A DNA stretch of 64,000 bases from Rhodocyclales bacterium (GTDB lineage: Bacteria > Pseudomonadota > Gammaproteobacteria > Burkholderiales > Rhodocyclaceae): assembly GCA_016235025.1 (NCBI GenBank), contig JACRMV010000002.1, positions 186,001 to 250,000 of the forward strand, given 5' to 3'. The notes under the pieces are model-generated. The model made no database searches and was not told the DNA's origin. It saw only the letters and a list, made by a program, of their open reading frames with translations. A program made the position numbers and the translations under genes. Below are positions 56,162 to 64,000 of this stretch, piece after piece. How positions within the stretch are numbered: the stretch's first letter is position 1; each line of letters starts with the position of its first letter.

Positions 56162-57172
56162 ATGAATTTTCTCGGCTTTCAGTTGCGCAACAATCTGTTC
56201 GTCGCGCCGATGGCCGGGGTCACCGATCGCCCCTTCCGCCAGTTATGCAAGACGCTGGGTGCGGGGGTCGCCGTCTCCGAAATGGTGACTTCGAACTCAC
56301 TGCTCTATGGCAGCGCAAAAACCCAACGCCGCGCCAACCACGATGGCGAAGTCGATCCGATCTCGGTGCAGATCGCCGGCGCCGATCCGCAGATGATGGC
56401 GCAGGCGGCGCGACATAACGTCGACCGCGGGGCGCAGATCGTCGACATCAACATGGGCTGCCCGGCAAAAAAAATCTGCAACGTGATGGCGGGCTCGGCC
56501 CTGATGCAGGACGAACCGCTGGTGGCGAGGATTCTCGAAGCCGTCGTGCGCGCCGTGCCGGAGACGCCAGTGACGCTGAAATTCCGCACCGGCTGGAATA
56601 GTGAAAACAGGAATGCGCCGACCATCGCCCGCATCGCCGAAGACTGCGGCATCCGCGCCGTCGCCATTCATGGCCGCACCCGCGCCGATCAATATACGGG
56701 CTGTGCGGAATATGACACCATCGCGTTGGTCAAGTCGCAGATCGGCATTCCGGTGATCGCCAACGGCGACATCACCACGCCGCAAAAAGCCAAATACGTG
56801 CTCGAGTACACCGGCGCCGACGGCCTCATGATTGGTCGCGCCGCACAGGGCCGGCCGTGGATTTTTCGCGAGATAGAACACTTTCTCAAAACCGGTGCGA
56901 TACTGCCGCCGCCGCGCGTCGACGAGATACACCGTGTCCTGCGCGGGCATCTCGCCGAGCTGTATGCGTTCTATGGCGAAGAAACCGGCGCCAAGGTCGC
57001 GCGCAAGCACATCAGCTGGTACACCAAGGGCATCGTCGGGGCGGCGCATTTCCGTTTCCGCATGAATCAGTTGTTGACGGTTGCCGAGCAACTTGACGCC
57101 ACCGACGAATTTTTTCTCGGCCAGGCGGCGGCCAACGAACATTTGCAATTTGCGGAGGAGCTCGCGGCATGA
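56162..57172 (+). CDS. dusB: tRNA-dihydrouridine synthase DusB
   Basis: FMN enzyme reducing uridines in the tRNA D-loop, 336 residues. MAGVTDRPFRQL, the catalytic Cys in INMGCPAKKICN, KFRTGWN, AIHGRTRADQYTG and IGRAAQGRPWIF are present. The start of fis overlaps its stop by four bases, as in enterobacterial dusB-fis. Standard length. Confidence 0.96.
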   Translation: MNFLGFQLRNNLFVAPMAGVTDRPFRQLCKTLGAGVAVSEMVTSNSLLYGSAKTQRRANHDGEVDPISVQIAGADPQMMAQAARHNVDRGAQIVDINMGCPAKKICNVMAGSALMQDEPLVARILEAVVRAVPETPVTLKFRTGWNSENRNAPTIARIAEDCGIRAVAIHGRTRADQYTGCAEYDTIALVKSQIGIPVIANGDITTPQKAKYVLEYTGADGLMIGRAAQGRPWIFREIEHFLKTGAILPPPRVDEIHRVLRGHLAELYAFYGEETGAKVARKHISWYTKGIVGAAHFRFRMNQLLTVAEQLDATDEFFLGQAAANEHLQFAEELAA

Positions 57173-57399
57173 GCAGCGAAATCGATGACTGCGTGCGGCG
57201 CAGCCTGAACCGGTATTTCCGCGACCTCGACGGCCAGGCCCCGCACGCCATTCATGACATGGTGCTGAAAAGCGTGGAGCGGCCGATGCTCGAGGTGGTG
57301 ATGAAGCAGGCCGCAGGCAACCAGACCGTTGCCGCCGAAATGCTCGGCATCAGTCGCGGCACTCTGCGCCGCATGTTGCTCGAACACAAATTTCTGTAA
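57169..57399 (+). CDS. fis: Fis family DNA-binding protein
   Basis: A 76-residue Fis-type protein: dimer helices then a C-terminal HTH, NQTVAAEMLGISRGTLRRML. The E. coli protein is 98 residues; the shorter betaproteobacterial form lacks part of the N-terminal hairpin. It is translationally coupled to dusB and lies 29 bases before purH. It would shape nucleoid structure and growth-rate control. Confidence 0.93.
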   Translation: MSSEIDDCVRRSLNRYFRDLDGQAPHAIHDMVLKSVERPMLEVVMKQAAGNQTVAAEMLGISRGTLRRMLLEHKFL

Positions 57400-57428
57400 T
57401 TTCATTCCTGTAATTTTTTGAGGTGCTC

Positions 57429-59027
57429 ATGAAGGCAACCCAGGCGCTGTTAAGCGTTTCCGACAAACGTGGCATCGTCGAGCTGGCGCACGGCCTGGCG
57501 CAGATGGGCATCACACTGCTTTCTACAGGGGGTACCGCCAAGCTGCTGCGCGAGGCAGGCCTTGCTGTCACCGATGTCGCCGACTACACCGGCTTTCCCG
57601 AAATGCTCGACGGACGGGTAAAAACCCTGCACCCGAAAGTGCATGGCGGCATCCTCGGCATCCGCGATTCCGCCGAGCATGCGGCAACCATGACTGAACA
57701 CGGTATCGCGCCGATCGACCTGGTGGTGGTGAATCTCTACCCGTTCCGCGAGACCGTCGCCAAATCCGGCGTGACCCTGGATGAGGCCATCGAGAACATC
57801 GACATCGGCGGCCCGGCGATGGTGCGCGCGGCGGCGAAGAATCACGGCAATGCGGCAGGCGGCGTCGCCATCGTCACCGATCCGGAAGACTATGCGCTGG
57901 TGCTGGCGGAAATCGGGGTCGGCGGCGCGGTGTCGTATCCGACCCGTTTCGCGCTGGCGAAAAAAGCCTTTGTGCATACTGCGCGTTACGATTCGGCGAT
58001 TGCCAACTGGCTGACTTCGCTCGACGAGGCCAATCAGCCCGGCCCCTTCCCCGACAAACTGCAACTCGCCTTTGATCGCGTCGAAGTCCTGCGTTATGGC
58101 GAGAATCCGCACCAGCAGGCGGCGTTCTACAAGGAACCGGCAACGGCGCCGGGCAGCATCGCCAGCTATCAGCAGTTGCAGGGCAAGGAGTTGTCCTACA
58201 ACAACATCGCCGACGCCGATGCGGCCTGGGAATGCGTCAAGGCCTTCGCCGACGAGGTGGCCGTCGCCTGCGTCATCGTCAAGCATGCCAATCCCTGCGG
58301 CGTGGCGCTCGGCGCCTCGGCAGAAGAAGCCTACCGCAGGGCCTTCGCCACCGATCCGAGCTCGTCCTTCGGCGGCATCATCGCCTTCAACACAGCGATC
58401 GATGAAGCCGCCGCGACGGCGATTGCCGGTCAATTTGCGGAAGTCATCATCGCCCCGGAAATCACGCCGGCTGCTTGCGCGGTGTTTGCCGCCAAGCAGA
58501 ATTTGCGCGTGTTGAAAGTTCCCGGAGGGATGCATCGCGCTGGCCTTGGCGAGATGGCGACAGCCTTCGATTACAAGCGCGTGGGGGGTGGCCTGCTGGT
58601 GCAGACAGCCGATGCCGCACGCATCACCGCCGCCGCTCTCAAGTTGGTGACGCAGCGGGCGCCGAGTGAACGGGAATTGCGTGATCTGCTGTTTGCCTGG
58701 CGCGTGGCGAAGTATGTCAAATCCAACGCCATTGTTTATTGCAAAGACGGTGTGACGGTCGGCGTCGGTGCCGGGCAGATGAGTCGCGTCGACTCGGCGC
58801 GCATTGCCGCGATCAAGGCCGAGAATGCCGGTCTCACGGTGGTCGGCTCGGTGGTCGCCTCCGATGCCTTCTTCCCCTTCCGCGACGGTCTCGACGTGTT
58901 GGCCAGGGCCGGTGCTACGGCGGTGATTCAGCCCGGTGGTTCACTGCGTGATGCCGAGGTCATCGCCGCCGCCGACGAGCAGGGGGTGGCGATGGTGTTC
59001 ACCGGTTTCCGCCATTTCCGGCATTGA
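57429..59027 (+). CDS. purH: Bifunctional AICAR transformylase / IMP cyclohydrolase
   Basis: Last two steps of IMP synthesis, 532 residues. The IMP cyclohydrolase domain (about 1-195) has [11 protein letters not shown] and [14 protein letters not shown]; the transformylase domain has [23 protein letters not shown] and [10 protein letters not shown], and the C-terminal [13 protein letters not shown] precedes the ATG at 57429. It follows fis closely and begins the purine run purH-(pagP)-purD-purK. Confidence 0.97.
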   Translation: MKATQALLSVSDKRGIVELAHGLAQMGITLLSTGGTAKLLREAGLAVTDVADYTGFPEMLDGRVKTLHPKVHGGILGIRDSAEHAATMTEHGIAPIDLVVVNLYPFRETVAKSGVTLDEAIENIDIGGPAMVRAAAKNHGNAAGGVAIVTDPEDYALVLAEIGVGGAVSYPTRFALAKKAFVHTARYDSAIANWLTSLDEANQPGPFPDKLQLAFDRVEVLRYGENPHQQAAFYKEPATAPGSIASYQQLQGKELSYNNIADADAAWECVKAFADEVAVACVIVKHANPCGVALGASAEEAYRRAFATDPSSSFGGIIAFNTAIDEAAATAIAGQFAEVIIAPEITPAACAVFAAKQNLRVLKVPGGMHRAGLGEMATAFDYKRVGGGLLVQTADAARITAAALKLVTQRAPSERELRDLLFAWRVAKYVKSNAIVYCKDGVTVGVGAGQMSRVDSARIAAIKAENAGLTVVGSVVASDAFFPFRDGLDVLARAGATAVIQPGGSLRDAEVIAAADEQGVAMVFTGFRHFRH

Positions 59028-59031
59028 GACC

Positions 59032-59586
59032 ATGGTCCGACATTCATTCCCACTCGTAGCGGCGGTCACGTTGAGCGGTGGCCAGCTGGCATATGCCGAG
59101 GAGTCGGCGGGCTGGCTGGCGCGGGTAAAAAATGAAGTCGTCGAGACCTGGCAGGAAGGAACCCCAGAGCTTTATCTGCCCCTGCATACCGAGCATCTGC
59201 GTGGATACTACACACGCGAAAAGATCGACAGCTACCAGGAAACACCTTGGGGTTTCGGTTATGGCCACGGCCGCTTCGATGCCAATGGCAACTGGCACGG
59301 CGTCTATGCGATGGGCTTTCAGGATTCGCACTACAAGCCGGAATGGCTGGCGGGCTACGGCTGGAAGACCTACTGGAACCTCGCCGCCGGCGTCAAACTG
59401 GGGCTGGGTTATACCGCAGGGTTGACTACCCGCAGCGACATCGGCCACTACACGCCGGTGCCCCTGGTGCTGCCGATCGGTTCGCTTGATTATCGCGACG
59501 TTTCGCTGGAAACCACTTACGTGCCGGGCGGCAGGGGCTATGGCAACATTTTTTTCTTTTCGGCCAAGTGGCGTCTTGGACGGTAA
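59032..59586 (+). CDS. pagP: Lipid A palmitoyltransferase PagP
   Basis: Outer-membrane enzyme that moves a palmitate from phospholipid to lipid A, 184 residues with a signal peptide ending AYAEE. Catalytic residues match E. coli His33, Asp76 and Ser77: His55 in HTEHLRGYY and Asp98-Ser99 in [28 protein letters not shown] and LGYTAGLT also fit the eight-stranded barrel. It lies four bases after purH and 24 before purD, an odd place for an envelope gene, so it is probably co-expressed with purine synthesis. Confidence 0.92.
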   Translation: MVRHSFPLVAAVTLSGGQLAYAEESAGWLARVKNEVVETWQEGTPELYLPLHTEHLRGYYTREKIDSYQETPWGFGYGHGRFDANGNWHGVYAMGFQDSHYKPEWLAGYGWKTYWNLAAGVKLGLGYTAGLTTRSDIGHYTPVPLVLPIGSLDYRDVSLETTYVPGGRGYGNIFFFSAKWRLGR

Positions 59587-59610
59587 TCAACACAGCAGCA
59601 AGGTGAAGTC

Positions 59611-60891
59611 ATGAAAATTCTCGTCATCGGTTCCGGCGGCCGCGAACATGCCATGGCCTGGCGGCTGGCACAGGTTCCCGGCCTGCAAAAGGTTTATGTG
59701 GCGCCGGGCAACGCCGGCACAGCGCATGAGCCTGAACTGGAAAACCTGCCGCTGACGGACATTCATGCTCTTGCCGATTTCGCCGCGCGCGAACAGGTGC
59801 ACGCCACTGTCGTTGGTCCGGAGGCGCCGCTGGCCGCCGGCATCGTTGATGTGTTCCGCGCCCGTTGCCTGCGCATCTTCGGTCCCACCCAGGCGGCCGC
59901 ACAGCTCGAAAGCTCGAAGGATTTCGCCAAGCGCTTCATGACCCGCCACCAGATTCCGACGGCGAAGTTCGAAACCTTCGCCGAGACGGCGGCAGCCCAC
60001 GCCTACATCGATGCGCAAGGCGCGCCGATCGTCATCAAGGCCGACGGACTCGCCGCAGGCAAGGGCGTGGTGGTGGCGACGACACTGGCCGAGGCGCATG
60101 CCGCCGTCGATGGCATGCTGGCCGATAACCGCCTCGGCGATGCCGGCGCGCGCGTCGTGATCGAGGAATTCCTCGAGGGCGAGGAGGCCAGCTTCATCGT
60201 CATGGCCGATGGCACGCATGCCCTGCCGCTGGCCACCAGCCAGGATCACAAGCGGCTGCAGGATGGCGACCAGGGGCCGAATACCGGCGGCATGGGCGCC
60301 TATTCGCCGGCGCCGGTGGTGACGCCGGAAATCCACGCCCGTGTCATGCGTGAAGTGATCATGCCGACCCTCAACGGCATGGCCGCCGACGGCATCGAAT
60401 ACACCGGTTTCCTCTACGCCGGGCTGATGATCAAACCTGATGGCAGCCTGCGCGTGCTGGAGTTCAACTGTCGCATGGGGGATCCCGAAACCCAGCCGAT
60501 CATGTTGCGCCTGAAAAGCAGTTTCATCGATCTGGTCGATGCCGCCATCGACGGTCGGCTCGATCAGGTCGAGGCCGAATGGGATCGCCGGGTGGCGCTC
60601 GGCGTGGTGCTGGCGGCGGCGAATTATCCCGAAGCGCCACGCAAGGACGATCCGGTTCTTGGCCTTTCCGCAGCAACCGAAGACAGCCATGTCTTTCATG
60701 CCGGGACGGCAGAGCGCGATGCGCAGGTGGTCACCGCCGGCGGCCGTGTGCTCTGCGTCACCGCGCTGGGCGACAACGTCAAGGCGGCGCAGAAGCGCGC
60801 CTACGAGGTGGTGGATTCGATCCGCTTCGATGGCATGCAATACCGCCGCGACATTGGCTGGCGCGCCATCGGTCGTCACGGTACGCGATGA
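59611..60891 (+). CDS. purD: Phosphoribosylamine-glycine ligase
   Basis: GAR synthetase, 426 residues, ATP-grasp enzyme. SGGREHAMAWRL at the N-terminus, KADGLAAGKGVVVA, LEGEEASFIVM, DGDQGPNTGGMGAYSP and EFNCRMGDPETQ are present. AAGGTG is the ribosome site. Its stop overlaps the purK ATG (ATGA). All family blocks are intact. Confidence 0.97.
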   Translation: MKILVIGSGGREHAMAWRLAQVPGLQKVYVAPGNAGTAHEPELENLPLTDIHALADFAAREQVHATVVGPEAPLAAGIVDVFRARCLRIFGPTQAAAQLESSKDFAKRFMTRHQIPTAKFETFAETAAAHAYIDAQGAPIVIKADGLAAGKGVVVATTLAEAHAAVDGMLADNRLGDAGARVVIEEFLEGEEASFIVMADGTHALPLATSQDHKRLQDGDQGPNTGGMGAYSPAPVVTPEIHARVMREVIMPTLNGMAADGIEYTGFLYAGLMIKPDGSLRVLEFNCRMGDPETQPIMLRLKSSFIDLVDAAIDGRLDQVEAEWDRRVALGVVLAAANYPEAPRKDDPVLGLSAATEDSHVFHAGTAERDAQVVTAGGRVLCVTALGDNVKAAQKRAYEVVDSIRFDGMQYRRDIGWRAIGRHGTR

Positions 60892-62048
60892 GCCTGTCGC
60901 CGATTTTGCCACCGGCGATGCTCGGTCTGCTTGGCGGCGGCCAGCTTGGCCGTTTTTTCGTCATTGCCGCGCATGAGATGGGCTACCGCGTGATGGTGCT
61001 CGACCCCGATGCGCACAGCCCGGCCGGACGCATCGCCGATGAGCATCTGGTCGCCGATTATGCCGATGCCGCCGCGCTGGAGCGCATGGCGCAAGCGTGC
61101 GTCGCTGTGACCACCGAATTCGAGAATGTGCCGGCAACGACGCTGACCGCGCTGGAGAAATTCATTCCGGTGCGACCCTCGGCCGCCGCCGTGGCCATCT
61201 GTCAGAACCGCAGCGCCGAAAAGGATTTTCTCAAACGTCATGGCTTCCCTCATGCACCGTATGCCGATATCAAAAGCGAAGCGGATATTGCCGCTGCGGA
61301 TGCCCGCCTGTTGCCTGGCATCCTCAAGGTCGCCCGTTTCGGCTACGACGGCAAGGGTCAGGCGCGCGTCGCCAGGCGCGAGGACGCGCTGACCGCGTTC
61401 CATCAGTTCAGGAACGAAGCCTGTGTGCTGGAACAAATGCTGCCGCTTGACTATGAGATTTCGGTAGTGCTTGCCCGCACCGCCGCCGGCCAGGTCAGAT
61501 GTTTTCCACCGATCGAGAACAGCCATCGCCACGGCATTCTCGATGTTTCCATCGCTCCGGCGCGGGCTTCCGGCTGCCTCGTCGGTCATGCCGAGGAACT
61601 GGCCGAGGGCATCGCCACGAAAATGGATTATGTCGGCACGCTGGCGGTTGAATTCTTCGTCGTGCGCGGCGATCTGGTGGTCAACGAAATCGCGCCGCGA
61701 CCGCACAATTCCGGGCATTACACGCTCGATGCCTGCGTCAGCAGCCAGTTCGAGCAGCAGGTGCGGGCGCTGTGCGATCTGCCGCTGGGCGAGGCGCGCG
61801 CCCATTCCGCTGCCGCGATGGTGAATCTGCTGGGCGAACTCTGGTATCGCGCTGACCCGCATCATGCGCACGAGCCGGACTGGGCGCAACTGCTCACCGT
61901 GCCCAACCTCAAGCTCCATCTCTATGGTAAGCACCACGCCCGTCCCGGCCGCAAGATGGGGCATTTCACGGTGATTGGCGACAATCCCGAAGCCGTGCAA
62001 AAGTTGGCGCTGGCGGCACGGCGCGCGATCGGCATCAGCGACGACTGA
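60888..62048 (+). CDS. purK: N5-carboxyaminoimidazole ribonucleotide synthase
   Basis: ATP-grasp enzyme that carboxylates AIR at N5, 386 residues. LGGGQLGRFFVIAA, TTEFENVPATTL, GYDGKGQARV, ENSHRHGILDVSIAPA and EIAPRPHNSGHYT are present. It is coupled to purD at its start and to tsaC at its stop (TGATG). The partner purE was not seen in the window. Confidence 0.96.
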   Translation: MSLSPILPPAMLGLLGGGQLGRFFVIAAHEMGYRVMVLDPDAHSPAGRIADEHLVADYADAAALERMAQACVAVTTEFENVPATTLTALEKFIPVRPSAAAVAICQNRSAEKDFLKRHGFPHAPYADIKSEADIAAADARLLPGILKVARFGYDGKGQARVARREDALTAFHQFRNEACVLEQMLPLDYEISVVLARTAAGQVRCFPPIENSHRHGILDVSIAPARASGCLVGHAEELAEGIATKMDYVGTLAVEFFVVRGDLVVNEIAPRPHNSGHYTLDACVSSQFEQQVRALCDLPLGEARAHSAAAMVNLLGELWYRADPHHAHEPDWAQLLTVPNLKLHLYGKHHARPGRKMGHFTVIGDNPEAVQKLALAARRAIGISDD

Positions 62049-63025
62049 TGGCGCTGAACAGCGTCGCAGAAGCGGCCGACTGCCTGCGTGCCGGCGAACT
62101 GGTCGCCTTCCCCACCGAAACCGTCTATGGCCTCGGCGCCGACGCGAGGAATCCGGCGGCGCTGGCCAAAATCTTTGCCGCCAAGGGGCGCCCGGCCGAT
62201 CATCCGCTGATCGTCCATCTGCCCGACGCCAGTCACCTCGAGCGCTGGGCCGTCGATCTTCCCGAGGCCGCTTTCAAGCTCGCCGCCGCTTTCTGGCCCG
62301 GTCCGCTGACGCTGATCCTGAAACGCCATCCCGCCGTGTCCGATTTGGTTACCGGCGGCCAGGACACGGTCGGCCTGCGGGTGCCAAATCATCCGCTGGC
62401 GCTGGCCCTGCTGCACGAGTTCGGCAATGGGATTGCCGCGCCTTCCGCCAATCGTTTCGGCCGCATCAGCCCGACCACCGCGCAGCATGTGCGCGAGGAA
62501 CTGGGCGCGGCCGTCGCCATGGTGCTCGATGGCGGGCCGTGCGCGGTCGGCATCGAATCGACGATCCTCGATTTGACTGCGGCCGCGCCGCGCATCCTGC
62601 GGCCCGGTGCCATCAGCGCCGCCGAGATTGCGCGTGTGCTCGGTGCCGAAGTTGCCGGGCAGGGCGAGTATGGGGAAACCATGCCGCGTGTCTCCGGCAG
62701 CCTGGCTGCGCATTACGCGCCGCGCACACCGCTGCAACTGATGGCGATGGATGAACTCGTTGCCGCCGTGCAGCAGTCGCTCGCTGCCGGCCGGCGCGTC
62801 GCCGTGCTTGCGCCAGCGCCAGCGCCGCTGCAGCACACAAACCTGCTTTGGCGTGTCGCCAGCGCCGACTTTTCCCGCTTCGCCCACGACCTCTACGCCA
62901 CCCTGCGCGAACTCGATGCCGCCGGCTGCGATTCCATTCTGGTGGCCAGGCCACCCGCGACGGAGCCGTGGCGCGCGGTCAATGACCGCTTGCAGCGTGC
63001 GGCCGCCGGATCGAATAACGCATGA
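62048..63025 (+). CDS. tsaC: L-threonylcarbamoyladenylate synthase (Sua5 type)
   Basis: Makes threonylcarbamoyl-AMP for t6A37 of tRNA, 325 residues. The YrdC domain (about 1-200) has PTETVYGLGADA, KGRPADHPLIVH and APSANRFGRISPTT; a C-terminal Sua5 domain (about 225-325) marks the long Sua5 form. The stop-start overlap with purK is one base. A GT-type motif copy encodes ASADFSR in the linker to the last helices. Confidence 0.95.
   Translation: MALNSVAEAADCLRAGELVAFPTETVYGLGADARNPAALAKIFAAKGRPADHPLIVHLPDASHLERWAVDLPEAAFKLAAAFWPGPLTLILKRHPAVSDLVTGGQDTVGLRVPNHPLALALLHEFGNGIAAPSANRFGRISPTTAQHVREELGAAVAMVLDGGPCAVGIESTILDLTAAAPRILRPGAISAAEIARVLGAEVAGQGEYGETMPRVSGSLAAHYAPRTPLQLMAMDELVAAVQQSLAAGRRVAVLAPAPAPLQHTNLLWRVASADFSRFAHDLYATLRELDAAGCDSILVARPPATEPWRAVNDRLQRAAAGSNNA
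62859..62873 (-). repeat. Dispersed motif, GT type, copy 6 (inside tsaC)
   Basis: Exact copy on the minus strand, followed there by CGACACGCC. The gene reads it antisense as SADF, as in prlC. Confidence 0.8.
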
Positions 63026-63107
63026 AACTATTGCGTCATCAAAGCTTCATATTTGCCGCCGGATGCCGATAATTTCCTGTAATCAGGTGTTATCGGGGAG
63101 GCTGGCG

Positions 63108-63380
63108 ATGAAAGAGAAAGAGCATGAAGGTTTGCGGCCGCGGCGGCCGGCCAGGAAAAAAGCCGAAGGCCTCCGCCGCCTGGTGCAGGCTGCAGTACAT
63201 GCCGCCATTTGCAATGGCTATTTGGTCGGCCGCAGCGTCAGCATCGGCAATGTGCCTGGAGTCATTGTCGGCTACAACATCGGCCGTTGCGGCCGCTTTG
63301 CCGGCAACGCCTATCCCCTGCTGGTACGTACCGCGCTGGGCGTGACGAAATGCACTACCGACGAGTTGAAACTGGTCTGA
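63108..63380 (+). CDS. Hypothetical protein, 90 residues
   Basis: A basic N-terminus (KEKEHEGLRPRRPARKKAEG) is followed by a compact hydrophobic segment with regularly spaced valines and glycines (GYLVGRSVSIGNVPGVIVGYN) and two cysteines. GGGGAGG at 63095-63101 is a strong ribosome site for ATG at 63108. No family is recognised. It stands alone between tsaC and a tRNA gene. Confidence 0.6.
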   Translation: MKEKEHEGLRPRRPARKKAEGLRRLVQAAVHAAICNGYLVGRSVSIGNVPGVIVGYNIGRCGRFAGNAYPLLVRTALGVTKCTTDELKLV

Positions 63381-63426
63381 GCACTGCGCCACGTTTTCCT
63401 GTTTTCTGATTGTTTCTACGGGTTGC

Positions 63427-63432
63427 TATAAT
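63427..63432 (+). promoter_or_regulatory. Extended -10 of the tRNA-Ala promoter
   Basis: TATAAT preceded by TGC (extended -10) and followed by a GC-rich CCGCGCCG discriminator, typical of stable RNA promoters under stringent control. The -35 is weak. Confidence 0.7.
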
Positions 63433-63446
63433 CCGCGCCGCACCGT

Positions 63447-63522
63447 GGGGGTGTAGCTCAGTTGGGAGAGCGCGACGTTCGCAACGTCGAGGCCAGCGGT
63501 TCGATCCCGCTCACCTCCACCA
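63447..63522 (+). tRNA. tRNA-Ala (anticodon CGC)
   Basis: A 76-base cloverleaf with encoded CCA. The acceptor stem GGGGGTG / CACCTCC contains the G3-U70 wobble pair that identifies alanine tRNAs. D stem GCTC / GAGC, anticodon stem CGACG / CGTCG with loop TTCGCAA (anticodon CGC, reads GCG), and T stem AGCGG / CCGCT with loop TTCGATC. Confidence 0.95.
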
Positions 63523-63533
63523 GAACACCAAAA

Positions 63534-63556
63534 CCTGGACTTGCTCCGGGCTTTTT
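63534..63556 (+). terminator. Terminator after tRNA-Ala
   Basis: CCTGGA-CTTGC-TCCGGG stem of six pairs (one G-U), then C and five T. Confidence 0.7.
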
Positions 63557-63592
63557 CTTGTTGGCCGCCGCATCGACAGCCGTACCGGAATT

Positions 63593-63610
63593 CTGTAACG
63601 ATCCTGCAAC
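63593..63610 (+). promoter_or_regulatory. Pho box upstream of pstS
   Basis: CTGTAAC-GATC-CTGCAAC, two seven-base direct repeats with the four-base gap typical of a PhoB site (consensus CTGTCAT repeats). It lies 96 bases before the pstS ATG. Confidence 0.75.
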
Positions 63611-63705
63611 ATTGCCTCTTTATCCTGCTTCGGGCAGATACATTGCCTCGCCAACCGGCGATCGAATCGTCGTTCCACTGAATCAAACCCCAGGAGATCA
63701 ACACC

Positions 63706-64000
63706 ATGCGTCAAAAGACAATTCTCGCAGCATTCGGCTTTCTTGCCTCCGCGCTGATCGGTCAAAGTGCACTGGCTGCCGCTGTCGCAGTCGATTCCAA
63801 GCTGCCGGTTTATCAGAAAACGACGGGCGTTGCCGGCAACTTCACCAGCGTGGGTTCGGATACGCTGAACAACCTGATGACGCTGTGGGCCGAGGAATAC
63901 AAGCGCGCTTACCCGAATGTGAATATCCAGATTCAAGGCGCCGGATCTTCCACCGCACCTCCTGCATTGACAGAGGGCACCTCCAATTTCGGCCCCATGA
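63706..64000 (+). CDS. pstS: Phosphate ABC transporter substrate-binding protein PstS (3' end outside window)
   Basis: The first 98 residues of a periplasmic phosphate-binding protein. Signal peptide ending SALAAA, then [16 protein letters not shown], whose SDT is the phosphate-contact loop, and [24 protein letters not shown] precedes ATG at 63706. A Pho box upstream agrees with the call. The rest of the pst operon must lie to the right. Confidence 0.92.
   Translation, partial: MRQKTILAAFGFLASALIGQSALAAAVAVDSKLPVYQKTTGVAGNFTSVGSDTLNNLMTLWAEEYKRAYPNVNIQIQGAGSSTAPPALTEGTSNFGPM

Noticed and set aside
63410-63598. A 62-codon plus-strand frame across the tRNA-Ala gene
   Set aside because: It runs through the tRNA, its terminator and the Pho box region, so it is not a gene.

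Overview
The window reads as one continuous stretch of the chromosome of a GC-rich betaproteobacterium with a facultatively anaerobic, denitrifier-like life. The evidence is the cbb3 oxidase set, FNR and oxygen-independent HemN, NnrS, a copper nitrite reductase, a class I PHA synthase, and typical betaproteobacterial gene orders (dusB-fis-purH, lptD-surA-pdxA-ksgA beside amgK-murU). The genus cannot be fixed from sequence alone; Rhodocyclales or Nitrosomonadales relatives are an inference. No phage, IS element or CRISPR array was seen.

Layout. 1-8.2 kb: cbb3 oxidase locus (ccoI cut by the window edge, ccoS, ccoNOQP, ccoG, ccoH). 8.2-17.7 kb: an FNR-type regulon, with usp and phaC divergent, then hemerythrin, DUF2249, a heme-copper-like membrane protein, a Crp/Fnr regulator, nnrS, fnr, hemN and a TauE/SafE-like protein. 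Four FNR-type boxes lie in the first 16 kb. 17.8-20.7 kb: rhodanese-copA-copZ behind a palindromic operator. 20.7-26.05 kb: a ferritin-like gene, then a Fur-boxed minus-strand operon hemP-feoB-feoA-porin-FMN protein-cytochrome b. hemP is only 59 codons. 26.2-32.6 kb: ppa, nadE, glnB, smr, trxB, prlC. 32.7-38.2 kb: a SufR-like regulator and a CusBA metal pump. 38.2-42.3 kb: a copper nitrite reductase operon whose order (two-domain multicopper oxidase, diheme cytochrome c, monoheme cytochrome c, nirK) matches ncgABC-nirK of Nitrosomonas europaea, headed by two small membrane proteins and a strong palindrome. 42.4-44.2 kb: xthA, a third Crp/Fnr regulator, a DUF2892 protein. 44.2-51.7 kb: flavoprotein, ksgA, pdxA, surA, lptD. 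51.8-63.4 kb: amgK-murU-pepP-ubiH, dusB-fis, purH-pagP-purD-purK-tsaC, a small orphan gene. 63.4-64 kb: tRNA-Ala(CGC), a Pho box and the start of pstS.

How the parts fit. Low oxygen sensed by FNR would raise cbb3 oxidase, HemN, PHA synthase and the hemerythrin group. Three Crp/Fnr proteins with an E-xx-SR recognition helix are encoded here, so control of FNR-type boxes may be shared. Copper enters repeatedly: CcoI and the TauE-like protein for cbb3 assembly, CopA/CopZ and CusBA for efflux, and NirK and the multicopper oxidase as users.

The least expected signal is a dispersed motif, AAAA followed by GT or CC and then CGGCGCTG, with eleven exact copies in 64 kb on both strands, eight of them inside unrelated coding genes. 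Two copies end a longer element, one of which sits in frame inside ksgA and adds about 45 to 50 residues to the protein.
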